Positions 26,563 through 35,160 of a stretch of 64,000 nt of DNA are shown piece after piece. The DNA is taken from contig JAPWUV010000005.1 of the NCBI GenBank assembly GCA_028275345.1, positions 1-64,000 on the forward strand, given 5' to 3'. A program made the position numbers and the translations under genes. Positions within the stretch are counted from its first letter, which is position 1. Every line of letters starts with the position of its first letter. The stretch is from a bacterium (GTDB lineage: Bacteria; Zhuqueibacterota; Zhuqueibacteria; Oleimicrobiales; Geothermoviventaceae). The notes beneath the pieces were generated by a model. The model was not told the origin of the DNA. It did not search any database and saw only the letters and a program-made list of their open reading frames with translations.

Positions 26563-27528
26563 TCACTCTCCGTACAGGAACGGCTTCTCCTGCTGGTACC
26601 ACGCCACGAACCGCCGGAGACCCTCCTCCAGCGGGAACTGGGGATCGTACCCCAACTTTTCCCGCGCCTTGGATATGTCCGCGTAGGTCACCGCCACGTC
26701 GCCCGGCTGCTCGGGTAGCCGCTCGATCTTCGCCTCCTTCCCCAAGAGCTTCTCCAGGAGGCGGATGAGCTCAATGAGCGCCACAGTACGCGCCTCACCG
26801 AGGTTGTAGATCTCGTAGCCCTCGCAGCGATCGATGGCCCGAAGCACCCCCTGCATCACGTCGTCGATGTAGGTGTAATCGCGACGGGAGGTACCGTCGC
26901 CGAACATTGGGATCGGCTGTCCCGTGTCGATCAGCCGCGTGAACTTGTGGATGGCCATGTCGGGACGCTGTCGCGGCCCGTACACGGTGAAGAATCGCAG
27001 GCAGGTCGTGTGGATACCGAACAGGTGATAGTAGGTGTAGCAGATGAGCTCGCAGGCCTTCTTGGTGGCCGCATACGGGGAAATCGGATTGTCCACGGGG
27101 TCGCTCTCCGCGAAGGGAACCTTCCGATTCGCCCCGTAGACCGAGGACGTGCTGGCGAAAACCAAACGGTCGATCTTCTCTCGCCGGAGTCTCTCGAGGA
27201 GAAGAGTAGTGCCGTGGACGTTCACTCGCTCGTAGAGCAAAGGCTGACGGATGCTGGGGCGTACCCCAGCGCGCGCCGCCAGGTGGACCACGACGTCAAA
27301 ACGGGACATTGCGAAGGCCTGATCGAGTACCCGCTCGTCGCAAATGTCCCCCTCGATGAGCCGGAAACGCGGATGTTCCAAGCAGCGAATGAGGTTGCGG
27401 CGCTTGATGCGCGGATCGTAGTAGTCGTTGAAATCGTCGATGCAAACTACCGAGTCGCCGCGCTCCAGAAGTCTCTCGCAAAGGTGAGATCCGATGAAAC
27501 CAGCTCCGCCTGTCACGAGAACGGTCAT
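26563..27528 (-). CDS. UDP-glucuronate 4-epimerase-like SDR
   Basis: A 321-residue extended SDR. It begins MTVLVTGGAGFIGSHLCERL, then has VCIDDFNDYYDPRIKRRNL, the loop characteristic of UDP-glucuronate 4-epimerases (CapI/LpsL type). The active site is the serine and tyrosine of ASTSSVYGAN plus SPYAATKKA. RFFTVYGPRQRPDMAIHKF is also typical of that subfamily. It would interconvert UDP-glucuronate and UDP-galacturonate, which fits the neighbouring ugd. GAGG is eight bases before the ATG. UDP-glucose 4-epimerase remains a less likely alternative. Confidence 0.87.
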   Translation of the reverse strand: MTVLVTGGAGFIGSHLCERLLERGDSVVCIDDFNDYYDPRIKRRNLIRCLEHPRFRLIEGDICDERVLDQAFAMSRFDVVVHLAARAGVRPSIRQPLLYERVNVHGTTLLLERLRREKIDRLVFASTSSVYGANRKVPFAESDPVDNPISPYAATKKACELICYTYYHLFGIHTTCLRFFTVYGPRQRPDMAIHKFTRLIDTGQPIPMFGDGTSRRDYTYIDDVMQGVLRAIDRCEGYEIYNLGEARTVALIELIRLLEKLLGKEAKIERLPEQPGDVAVTYADISKAREKLGYDPQFPLEEGLRRFVAWYQQEKPFLYGE

Positions 27529-27538
27529 CTTTCACGCC

Positions 27539-29878
27539 TCAATAATGGTAGTAGCTGTAGGCTTCGTGGCCGAATTCCTCCGTGGCTCCGTTGACCACCA
27601 CTCCCAAGAGCTTTACCGGCACATTGGCGAAGAGTCCGAGTCGCTTCTTTGTATCCTTGTAGCTGGTCCGCTTGGCCCGGACGACGAGCGCCAGCCCATC
27701 CACCTGAGCGCCCAGCACGATGGCGTCCGTCGCCGCCGCGAGCGGGGGCGTATCGAAAATCACGAAGTCGAAGCGCCGCCCCACCTCGTCGAGAAAGCGT
27801 TTCATATTTGGAGAGCCGAGCAGCTCGCTCGGATTCGGGAACATCGGCCCACAGGTCACGAGCTTCAGGTTCGGCACGTGGGTCTCTTTGAGGATCTCGT
27901 TCAGGGTCGCCGCGCCCGAGAGATAGTTCGTCAAACCGGGCTCTTTGGGGACAAGGAAGCTGTTGTGCAGCACCCCTCTGCGAAGATCGGCATCGACCAG
28001 CAGCGTGGTGTGGCGCTGCTGCGCCATGATGATGGCGAGATTGGCCGCCGTGAAGGATTTCCCGTCGCCCGGTTGCATACTGGTGAGGACTAAGGTGTGG
28101 ATGCGACCGTGCGTCTTGCTGAAAATCAGATTGGTGCGGAGCGACCGATACGCTTCACTGATGGGTGTGGGCCGATAATCGTCGGTCACCAGCTGGCGGT
28201 CAATTCGCCGGATCTTCTCGTCATCGCGATACGCTGGGATGTCGTCGAACTCAGCCAGTGGGATGACCCCCAACACGGGGAGGCCGATGCGCCGCCGGAC
28301 ATCCTCCACCGACTTGATCCGCGGATCCATGAGCTCCAACACACCGGCCAACCCCACAGCCACCGCGAATGAAAACATCAGTCCAAAAAAGGCTAACTTC
28401 TTCTTGTTGGCATTGACCGGGTAGTCCGGAGGAATGGCGGGGTCCAGGATCTCCACGTCCTTCTCCTCGGCCGCCTCCTCAATCCTCGCCTTGCTGACCT
28501 CCACCTGGAGATTGGTGTACAGCTCTTCGCTGACCTTCAGATCCCGTTCCAGGTCGGCCAGCTGGGCCTGCACTTGGGGTACCAGGGAAATCTTCTGCTC
28601 AATGGCGCCGAGCTCCCGTCGCTTCTTTTGGATCTCGATGGTGACCTGCCGGAGGTAAGCCTCCGCCGCCTGCCGCACCTGGGTGAAGACGGAGTCGAGT
28701 CGCGCCGAGGCCTGCCGCACGTCGGGATTGGTCACCGGGAGCGTCTTCCGCATCTCCAGGTATTCCTGAGCGCGGTGGTCCAATTGCTCGGCCAATACCA
28801 TGGCGCGGGGATCTTTCGCCAGATCGCCGATCTTCAGCAGCTGCTGGTGGAGATAGATGTCCTGTGTCTCGACGGTCCGTCCCGCCCGGCTCCCCGCGGA
28901 GGCACGGTCCAGAAGATCGCTGAGGCTGCTCTGCACCTCCTCCAGATTCTCGATTTGTTGCTCCAGATTCTCCCGATCCGAGAACTTCTCGCCCGCAGCC
29001 TTAGCCAGGTCCAGAGCGTACATCTGGCGGAAATCCTTCAGCCGGTTCTTCGCCTGCTCGAGGCGGTCCCTGGCAGCCTCCAGTTGCTTTTCCAAGATCT
29101 CCCTGCGCGCCCGGATATTCTTGTAGCGCAGCGAAATGCTCCGATCCACAAAGATCTCCGCCAGGCGGTTGGCCGTGTAGGCCGCAAGCCGCGGATCATC
29201 GCTCTGCACCTTGAGCGCGAGGATCGTGCCCGGGTCCCGCAAGGAGATATCCAAGGAACTCCGGAAATCCTTGACGGCACGATCGAACCGGCTCACGTCG
29301 AGACTGATGCGCTGGGGCAAGGGGCGCAGCGAGGGATTCAGGCGGAAGGAAAACCCGGCCACCGAGACCGTGTCGTTCAGGATCTTCCAGATCGGACCGG
29401 TTCGGAGTTGGAGGGCATGGTCCTCATCCGCACGACGCAACACCGTAAACGTACTGTCCCCAATCAGGATCTCGTACTGACCTGGCCAAACCTGGCGCGA
29501 GCAACTGAGTTCGGAGAAGACATCCGTTCTCCTCAGCTCACCCATGTCTGGACCCAGCTGAACTGCCAGCCCCAGTTTCTGCACAACCTCCTCCGCGAAC
29601 GTGCGGCTGGTGAGCTGGGTCAGTCGACTCTCATTGAGGAATCCTCCGCCGGAACCCGAAGACTCTTTGAACTGGACCAGGCACTCGGCTTCGTAGGTCA
29701 CCGGCAGGCGTTTGAGGTACAGAACCCACGCGGCCGTGAGCACGAAGGTGATCCCGACGACCAACCAGCGTCGTTCCCAGATGCCCCGAATCAACCGACT
29801 AAGATCGATCCCCCCACCTTCCTGGGGCTCTGCCTCAAGCAACAGCTCGTCCATTCCTCTCCCCGAATCAGCGTTCAT
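27539..29878 (-). CDS. Wzc-type polysaccharide co-polymerase and BY-kinase
   Basis: A 779-residue inner-membrane protein. Membrane helix 1 is at about 38-56, then a Wzz-type periplasmic domain, long coiled coils at about 245-330 and 400-470, the GNVR-type end, and helix 2 at about 495-517. The cytoplasmic bacterial tyrosine kinase has Walker A (SMQPGDGKS, 600-608), Walker A' (LLVDADLRRG, 626-635) and Walker B (FVIFDTPP, 705-712). The last nine residues contain four tyrosines (774, 776, 777, 779), the usual autophosphorylation cluster. It controls chain length and couples polymerisation to the Wza-like exporter encoded 21 bases upstream. The ATG at 29878 follows a GTG at 29881. The ribosome site is weak. 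Confidence 0.93.
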   Translation of the reverse strand: MNADSGRGMDELLLEAEPQEGGGIDLSRLIRGIWERRWLVVGITFVLTAAWVLYLKRLPVTYEAECLVQFKESSGSGGGFLNESRLTQLTSRTFAEEVVQKLGLAVQLGPDMGELRRTDVFSELSCSRQVWPGQYEILIGDSTFTVLRRADEDHALQLRTGPIWKILNDTVSVAGFSFRLNPSLRPLPQRISLDVSRFDRAVKDFRSSLDISLRDPGTILALKVQSDDPRLAAYTANRLAEIFVDRSISLRYKNIRARREILEKQLEAARDRLEQAKNRLKDFRQMYALDLAKAAGEKFSDRENLEQQIENLEEVQSSLSDLLDRASAGSRAGRTVETQDIYLHQQLLKIGDLAKDPRAMVLAEQLDHRAQEYLEMRKTLPVTNPDVRQASARLDSVFTQVRQAAEAYLRQVTIEIQKKRRELGAIEQKISLVPQVQAQLADLERDLKVSEELYTNLQVEVSKARIEEAAEEKDVEILDPAIPPDYPVNANKKKLAFFGLMFSFAVAVGLAGVLELMDPRIKSVEDVRRRIGLPVLGVIPLAEFDDIPAYRDDEKIRRIDRQLVTDDYRPTPISEAYRSLRTNLIFSKTHGRIHTLVLTSMQPGDGKSFTAANLAIIMAQQRHTTLLVDADLRRGVLHNSFLVPKEPGLTNYLSGAATLNEILKETHVPNLKLVTCGPMFPNPSELLGSPNMKRFLDEVGRRFDFVIFDTPPLAAATDAIVLGAQVDGLALVVRAKRTSYKDTKKRLGLFANVPVKLLGVVVNGATEEFGHEAYSYYHY

Positions 29879-29899
29879 CACGAGAAAATGGGTTCCGCT

Positions 29900-30580
29900 T
29901 CACCACCGCTCCACCACGCGCAGGTACAGGAGAACCAAAGTGGAGATGTAGGAAGTGTATTCCAGGATAGTTCGCAGTTGCAGCCGACGCCGGAATGGAA
30001 CCACCAGGATGTCACCCGACTGGACGCCCACCTGCGCCAAGGTCCTCCCGGATCGAAATGCCTCCTGTAAGCCGCTCACGACCTTCTTGGTCCCGCGCTG
30101 CACGTAAATCGATTCCAGATCGGCGCTCATATCCGGCCCACCACCGAGCTGGATCACCTCCCAAAGGGTGGATGACGGCTCGGCGAGGTAACTGCCGGGC
30201 TGCTTCACCGCTCCCCAGACGAGGACGCGGATCAGCGGCCTGGCAACCACCACGGGACGCTTGGAAATCTCCGAAAGCCTGGTCTCGATAGCCTTCTCGA
30301 TGATGCTCATCTCCTGCCCGGCCACACGGAAGGAGCCCAGCCGAGGGATCAAGATGTCGCCATTACCGTCCACAGTGTAGTCACCGGAGAAGGCGGTGAG
30401 AAGATCCTCGCGGGACGCCGTCTGCGCTGCATCCCAAACGCGCAGGCGGATCGCATCACCAGGACCCACTGTCCTCTGGCCGGAAGATGTTTCGCGAGCA
30501 AAGCACCTGCCCATCTCTAATACAATCGCCAGGATTGCAAGAACGACCGCTGCCCCACGAGTCCGGGAGTTGCTCTTCAT
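29900..30580 (-). CDS. Wza-like polysaccharide export protein
   Basis: A 226-residue exported protein. A hydrophobic signal (VVLAILAIVLEMGRCFA) is followed by the polysaccharide export motif VGPGDAIRLRVWD and a second conserved stretch DGNGDILIPRLGSFRVAG. One SLBB domain follows (VLVWGAVKQPGSYLA). The C terminus has an amphipathic-to-hydrophobic stretch, YISTLVLLYLRVVERW, matching the outer-membrane helix of Wza. There is no good lipobox, since the cysteine at 26 has Arg before it, so lipidation is unlikely. With one SLBB it is shorter than Wza of E. coli (about 380 residues). GAGG precedes the ATG. Confidence 0.9.
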   Translation of the reverse strand: MKSNSRTRGAAVVLAILAIVLEMGRCFARETSSGQRTVGPGDAIRLRVWDAAQTASREDLLTAFSGDYTVDGNGDILIPRLGSFRVAGQEMSIIEKAIETRLSEISKRPVVVARPLIRVLVWGAVKQPGSYLAEPSSTLWEVIQLGGGPDMSADLESIYVQRGTKKVVSGLQEAFRSGRTLAQVGVQSGDILVVPFRRRLQLRTILEYTSYISTLVLLYLRVVERW

Positions 30581-30745
30581 CTCCTACCTCGCTCATTGAG
30601 GAACCCATCGAGCCGCGAATCGGAGCGCAATAGCCGTGCCACCGGCCCATGGCAGTCAGGCTTCCGGCGCCGTACTGCAGAATCAACCGGTCGAAGGAGA
30701 GAGATCTTGGATCCGGGGATCTCGCTATCCGGGCCAAAGCGATGG

Positions 30746-31438
30746 TTACCGGGAACGGTAAAAGCGGAATCGCTTCTCTTTGGTTTCCAGGTTCATCTCG
30801 CGGAGGATGCGGTACAGCCGGAGCGGATTGATGCGGGTGTGGCCAAAACGCGGGCTGCGCAGCGTTTTCCAGATATGCCACAGGCCCCCGAGAGGGAACT
30901 CGATCACGATTCGCCGGATCTTCTCCTGGATGGGCAACATGTCTTCGGTCAGGCTTTGGGGACTGGTCATGGGTTCCATGCGGGGAGCCGCAGCTAGAAC
31001 CGTCTCGGGGGCGCTCTCCGGAGCACGACGCACGACGCCGCGGGTGATATCCAGCCCCAGCGAGAGATCGAAGTCGTCGATGGCCTCCTCAACGTGTTCG
31101 TACGACTCGATGATGCGGTGGAACTCCAGCATCTCGAAAACCTCCCGCACCTCGGGCGACATGTGCGCAACCCGCAGATCACCGCCCTTTTCGCGGAGAT
31201 CCCGGATTTCCCCGACGAAGGCGCCCCACCCGGCACTGCTCACGTAGCCGACCCCCGCCATGTCCACCAGGATGTTCACCAGGCCTTCCCGCTGGAGCTC
31301 CGCCAGAACGCGATGCACCTCGGGCGCGGTGGTGGTGTCGATGAAGCCGCGGATGCGAACCAGAGCGATATCCTCCCTCGCCCCCACGCGCAAAACTTCC
31401 ACTCGGATGCCTTCCGGCCGATCAGACCCCGGGCTCAC
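30746..31438 (-). CDS. STAS-domain protein with unknown C-terminal domain
   Basis: About 230 residues. Residues 12-115 form a STAS domain of the anti-sigma-factor-antagonist type: IALVRIRGFIDTTTAPEVH, then ILVDMAGVGYVSSAGWGAF with the conserved phosphorylatable serine. After a linker rich in Ala, Pro and Glu, a basic C-terminal segment of about 65 residues (IRRIVIEFPLGGLWHIW, then NPLRLYRILREMN) matches nothing I recognise. It is the first gene of the exopolysaccharide operon, so it is likely a regulator, perhaps through a partner-switching kinase. The start is either GTG at 31438 or TTG at 31444. AGGAG sits just upstream of both. Confidence 0.82.
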   Translation of the reverse strand: MSPGSDRPEGIRVEVLRVGAREDIALVRIRGFIDTTTAPEVHRVLAELQREGLVNILVDMAGVGYVSSAGWGAFVGEIRDLREKGGDLRVAHMSPEVREVFEMLEFHRIIESYEHVEEAIDDFDLSLGLDITRGVVRRAPESAPETVLAAAPRMEPMTSPQSLTEDMLPIQEKIRRIVIEFPLGGLWHIWKTLRSPRFGHTRINPLRLYRILREMNLETKEKRFRFYRSR

Positions 31439-31529
31439 GTTCAAGTGCTCCTCTGCGGAATGCTCCCCTGGTCAGCTGCCTCCGATCCCTCTCCACCCGC
31501 ACAATGCCCCGGTCGCCCAACGTTCGCCG

Positions 31530-31560
31530 AAAAGCACGGCCCTTGCCGATGGCAAGGGCC
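31530..31560 (-). terminator. Rho-independent terminator after glgA
   Basis: A perfect 10-bp stem, GGCCCTTGCC / GGCAAGGGCC (31538-31547 and 31551-31560), with a 3-base loop. On the minus strand it is followed by GTGCTTTTC, giving a short T run at 31530-31533. It lies about 80 bases after the glgA stop and before the STAS gene, so it should separate the galT-glgA unit from the polysaccharide operon. The T tract is short, so termination may be incomplete. Confidence 0.75.
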
Positions 31561-31642
31561 GAGGAGACGACAACCTGTCCCCGCTACGACGCGCTCATTT
31601 TCCCTTTCTTGCCGAGCCTATGGCAAATCCCTTCCCGGCGGA

Positions 31643-33124
31643 TCACTTACTGGTGATGATCTTCTTGTACAGGGCTACGTATTTCTTCGCGGAAACCGAC
31701 CAGGAGAAGTCCTGGCGCATGGCGTTCTTCACGAGTTTGGTCCAGGTTGTCCGATCCTGATACACGTTGAGCGCCCGTTGAATGGCCTCCACGAGGGCCT
31801 CAGCGTTGTAGTCGCGGAAGACGAAGCCGTTTCCGCGCCCAGTTTCGGGATCATAGTCCTGAATGGTATCCGCCAGTCCGCCGGTGAACCTCACAATGGG
31901 AATCGTTCCGTAGCGGAGGCTGTAGATCTGGTTCAGCCCACAGGGCTCGTATCGCGAAGGCATAAGGAACATGTCGCTCCCCGCCTCGATCAAGTGCGCC
32001 AAGGGTTCATCGAACCGGAGGTTCACCGAAAGCTTACTCGGATACTTCTTCGCGAATTTCTCGAACATCTTGTGGTACTTGGGATCCCCGGTGCCGAGCA
32101 ATACCATTTGCACATTCATGGCCATGATTCGCTCCATCGCCTCGGCTAGAATATCGAAGCCCTTCTGTTCGGCCAGGCGGGAGATCATCCCAATCACCGG
32201 CACCTCGGGATTGTAGGGCAGACCCACCTGAGTGAGCAGAGCTTCCTTGTTGCGCTGCTTGCCGGAGAGGTCCGAGGCGCTGTATTTGTGAGGGATAAAC
32301 TCATCGGTCTCCGGATTCCAGACGTTGTAGTCCACACCGTTGAGGATGCCGTGGATGTCGGAGGCTCGCCTGCGAAGGACGCCATTCAGTCCGGCGCCAA
32401 ACTCTTCCGTCTGAATCTCCTCCGCGTACTTCTCGCTCACCGTACTGATGGCATCCGCGTAGACTATCCCAGCCTTCAGGAAGTTGACCTTTCCGAAGAA
32501 TTCCACCGGCCCGCCCGGGAGGAAGAGCTCTTGTGGCAGGTCGATCACTTCGAGCACGCTCGGCTCAAACACCCCCTGATATGCCAAGTTGTGAATGGTC
32601 AAGAGGGTGCTGACGCGGGAGAAGAAGGCATCCTCGCGCAAGCGGGTCTTCAGATAAGCCGGGATTAGGGCCGTTTGCCAATCGTTACAGTGGATCACGT
32701 CCGGTTGCCAGTGTAGGACTTTCAAGACCTCCAGCACTGCTCGACAAAAGAGGGCGAATCGTTCGGGATTGTCGCTCCAGTCCTTTCCTGTGGAGGGGTT
32801 CACGTAAAGGGAGTCACGGTCGAAGTAGGGGGGATAGTCAATGAAATACACCTGAACCTTAGAATCTGGCAGGAACGCCGATTTGGCGCTGACCACGTAT
32901 TCCCGCTGGCCCAGCCTCACCGGGATCTCCCGCAGGCGGATGACCTCCCTGAGGACGTACTTCCTCTCGCTGATGCAGCCGTATTTGGGCATCATGATTC
33001 GGATGTCGTGGCCCAAGTCTTTCAGGGCCTTCGGGAGAGCCCCGGCCACGTCGGCCAACCCTCCCGTCTTGGCGAAAGGAGCTACCTCGGGACTGACGTA
33101 AAGGATGTTGTAGCTATTTCTCAT
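31643..33124 (-). CDS. glgA: Glycogen synthase (ADP-glucose type)
   Basis: About 493 residues, the normal GlgA length. The N-terminal ADP-glucose site is PFAKTGGLADVAGALPKAL (KTGGL motif). Other family signatures are DVIHCNDWQTALIP, LTIHNLAYQGVF, ISRLAEQKGFDIL and the C-terminal MPSRYEPCGLNQIYSLRYGT with the EX7E acids. It extends alpha-1,4-glucan chains from ADP-glucose in the cytoplasm. The ATG at 33124 has GAGG five bases before it. A GTG two codons upstream is possible. It follows galT by 55 bases with a terminator after it, so these two genes form one unit. No glgB, glgC or glgP is in the window. Confidence 0.95.
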   Translation of the reverse strand: MRNSYNILYVSPEVAPFAKTGGLADVAGALPKALKDLGHDIRIMMPKYGCISERKYVLREVIRLREIPVRLGQREYVVSAKSAFLPDSKVQVYFIDYPPYFDRDSLYVNPSTGKDWSDNPERFALFCRAVLEVLKVLHWQPDVIHCNDWQTALIPAYLKTRLREDAFFSRVSTLLTIHNLAYQGVFEPSVLEVIDLPQELFLPGGPVEFFGKVNFLKAGIVYADAISTVSEKYAEEIQTEEFGAGLNGVLRRRASDIHGILNGVDYNVWNPETDEFIPHKYSASDLSGKQRNKEALLTQVGLPYNPEVPVIGMISRLAEQKGFDILAEAMERIMAMNVQMVLLGTGDPKYHKMFEKFAKKYPSKLSVNLRFDEPLAHLIEAGSDMFLMPSRYEPCGLNQIYSLRYGTIPIVRFTGGLADTIQDYDPETGRGNGFVFRDYNAEALVEAIQRALNVYQDRTTWTKLVKNAMRQDFSWSVSAKKYVALYKKIITSK

Positions 33125-33179
33125 GGGCACCTCGCGAGGAGCTTCCTCTGAAGGCGTCTCCGACCCTGTCCTGGAAAGC

Positions 33180-34178
33180 TCAGGAGAAATTCTCTCGCAG
33201 ATACTTCGCGGCGTCCTCGGGCGGCGTGGTATTGATGTAGAATCCTGATCCCCATTCGAAGCCCGCCACCTTGGTGAGCTTGGGAATCACCTCAATGTGC
33301 CAGTGATACTCGGGATAGTCCGGCTCCTGGATGGGCGAAGAATGGAGGATGAAGTTGTAGGGCGGACGATCCAGCGTCCGGTTGATCCGAACAAGCGTAT
33401 CTTTGAGGGCGCCTGCCAGGGTTAGCAGCTGACCCTCAGGCATCCTCTCGAAATGGGATTGGTGTTCCATCGGCAGGATCCACGTTTCGAAGGGGAAACG
33501 CGGGGCAAAGGGCTCGATCACCAGAAACCCATTGTGCTGGCTGACCACGCGCTTTTCCGTAAGCAGCTCCTGCCTCACGATATCACAGAAGATGCAGCGC
33601 TCCTTGTAATTGTAGTAACTTCGGCTCCCCTCGATCTCCTCCTGCACGCGTTTGGGCACGATGGGCATGGCGATCAGCTGGGAGTGCGAATGCTCCAATG
33701 ATGCCCCAGCTGCAGAGCCGTGGTTCTTGAACACGAGAATGTAGCGGAAACGCACGTCCTTTCGCAGGTCCAGCATGCGCTCCCGAAAGGCCCAGAGTAC
33801 GTCGCGGATTTGCTCCACCGGAAGGTCAGCGAGATCGAGCTCGTGATCCGTGGTTTCGATGACCACCTCGTGCGCGCCGATGCCGTTCATGAGGTCGTAG
33901 ATGCCCTCCCCCCGTCGATTGAGTTCACCTTCGATCTGCAGTGCCGGAAACTTGTTGGAGACCACGCGCAGCGTCCAGCCCGGCGTATTGGGGGGTGAAC
34001 CATCCGGCCGGATCGCAATCAACTCGGGCGGGGTTTTGTCTTCGTTTCCGGGGCAAAACGGGCAGAATCCCCCGCGTTTCTTCTCGGGCTCTACAGCCCA
34101 ATCGTGTGGCCTCTTCCCTCGCTCCGAAGAGATGATCACCCACCGTCCGATGACCGGATCTTTCCTGAGCTCCGGCAT
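33180..34178 (-). CDS. galT: Galactose-1-phosphate uridylyltransferase
   Basis: A 332-residue enzyme of the HIT superfamily. The N-terminal zinc cysteines are in GFCPFCPGNEDKTP. The active-site histidine motif is EHSHSQLIA (HxHxQ, about residues 162-167). A second half-domain has HWHIEVIPKL. An additional cysteine pair, RCIFCDIVRQE, is found in the archaeal/bacterial GalT type. It exchanges UMP between UDP-glucose and galactose 1-phosphate, feeding UDP-galactose or glucose 1-phosphate to glycogen and polysaccharide synthesis. GAGG is six bases before the ATG. A promoter lies at 34223-34251. Confidence 0.93.
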   Translation of the reverse strand: MPELRKDPVIGRWVIISSERGKRPHDWAVEPEKKRGGFCPFCPGNEDKTPPELIAIRPDGSPPNTPGWTLRVVSNKFPALQIEGELNRRGEGIYDLMNGIGAHEVVIETTDHELDLADLPVEQIRDVLWAFRERMLDLRKDVRFRYILVFKNHGSAAGASLEHSHSQLIAMPIVPKRVQEEIEGSRSYYNYKERCIFCDIVRQELLTEKRVVSQHNGFLVIEPFAPRFPFETWILPMEHQSHFERMPEGQLLTLAGALKDTLVRINRTLDRPPYNFILHSSPIQEPDYPEYHWHIEVIPKLTKVAGFEWGSGFYINTTPPEDAAKYLRENFS

Positions 34179-34222
34179 GCAGTTCCTCGCCCTGGTCCCT
34201 GCGACCTTCCTCCAGCGGTGGC

Positions 34223-34251
34223 AATGTACCCAATTCCGGCCATCTTTCCAA
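34223..34251 (-). promoter_or_regulatory. Sigma-70-type promoter for galT-glgA
   Basis: On the minus strand, TTGGAA (34246-34251), a 17-base spacer, and TACATT (34223-34228). The start site would be near 34216, giving a leader of about 38 bases to the galT ATG. The -10 region shares the 11-base string TTGGGTACATT with the promoter at 36375-36403. Confidence 0.65.
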
Positions 34252-34257
34252 TGGAAA
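34245..34257 (-). promoter_or_regulatory. 13-base palindrome over the galT -35 box
   Basis: TTTCCA-T-TGGAAA on the minus strand, perfect 6-base arms around one base, covers the whole -35 box. It may be an operator half-site pair, or just the T tail of the preceding terminator meeting the -35. No regulator gene is adjacent. Confidence 0.4.
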
Positions 34258-34283
34258 ATGGGGTGAGGAACCCGTCACCCCAT
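34254..34283 (-). terminator. Rho-independent terminator after the CpoB-like gene
   Basis: A 9-bp perfect stem, ATGGGGTGA / TCACCCCAT (34258-34266 and 34275-34283), with an 8-base loop, followed on the minus strand by TTTTCC. It starts 31 bases after the lipoprotein stop. Its T tail runs directly into the -35 box of the next promoter, a very compact boundary. Confidence 0.75.
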
Positions 34284-34313
34284 CCCCCGCTAGCGGACGT
34301 GTCGGGCTGGAGC

Positions 34314-35144
34314 CTAAAGCTGCGCCAGATACTGCCGGGCTTTGCTCACGTACTCGCTGTCAGGATAATTATCGATCAACCGCTGGAATTCCTGACGGGC
34401 GCGGGCCGTGTCGCCAAGCTTCAGGTAGCAGAGGGCGATCTTGAGCTGGGCGTCCGGAGCCTTATTCGTCCCGGGGAAGGAGAAGACCTTCTCGAAGGCC
34501 ACCAGCGCCTGTTGGTAGTCTTCCAGGCCGTAGTAGCACTCCCCGATCCAGTACTGGCAGTTGTCCGAGAGGCTGTTGTTGGGGTCCGTCTGGATCAACT
34601 CTTGGAAGAGCTGGATGGCGCGCTTGAAGTTTCGCGCCTTGTACTCGGCGAGGGCGTCCTCATAGCGCACACGGAAGTCCTGCGCCGGAGCCCTAAGCTC
34701 TCCTGTTGGTGCAGGGCGCGGTACCGGTGCCGTCCGCGCGCGAGACTGGAGTTCGCTGATGGTCTTCTCCCTGGCCGCCAGATCCGCTTTCAGGCTCGCG
34801 ATCTGGTTCTCCCTCTCGCTGAGCTGCCTCTCCAGTTCCTGGACCCGCTCCTTCAGCTTGTCCGTTTCGCTCTTCTCCACCTTGGTTGCGGTGGTCGGGG
34901 CCTTCTCCGCTTCCTGGCCCCGGACGGTAATCCCGAGCAGTTTCAGCACTTCGTCTTCCGACTCCGCCTGCTCCTGTGGCTGCTGTGCCGGCCGCTCTGT
35001 TCCAAGGACCTCCTCAACACCCGGCCCCTGGGCGGTTGGCGTAGCCGCCTCCTTCTTGCGGGTCCCAGCACACCCCAAGGCCAGTGCGAGAAGGGCCGCC
35101 AGCGTCGCAACCGTCCAGCGTGATCCGGAATCCGAGAACATCAT
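34314..35144 (-). CDS. CpoB/YbgF-like TPR lipoprotein
   Basis: A 276-residue protein. The lipoprotein signal ends LALALGC with cysteine at 25, and residue +2 is alanine, which suits outer-membrane sorting. A charged linker is followed by a coiled coil (about 93-135, KLKERVQELERQLSEREN) and then three TPR repeats in the last 120 residues (YEDALAEYKARNFKRAIQLF, YWIGECYYGLEDYQQALVAF). This is the order of CpoB/YbgF, which works with Tol-Pal and penicillin-binding proteins during septation, but no tol or pal gene is near. GGGAGG is six bases before the ATG. It is second in a two-gene operon with the protein at 35161-36306. Confidence 0.85.
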   Translation of the reverse strand: MMFSDSGSRWTVATLAALLALALGCAGTRKKEAATPTAQGPGVEEVLGTERPAQQPQEQAESEDEVLKLLGITVRGQEAEKAPTTATKVEKSETDKLKERVQELERQLSERENQIASLKADLAAREKTISELQSRARTAPVPRPAPTGELRAPAQDFRVRYEDALAEYKARNFKRAIQLFQELIQTDPNNSLSDNCQYWIGECYYGLEDYQQALVAFEKVFSFPGTNKAPDAQLKIALCYLKLGDTARARQEFQRLIDNYPDSEYVSKARQYLAQL

Positions 35145-35160
35145 GTCGCGCCTCCCTTGC

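Noticed and set aside
30640-30745. GGATCC/GATCTC inverted repeats before the Wza-like gene, considered as an operator
   Set aside because: The arms are six bases or less with mismatches and there is no promoter beside them.
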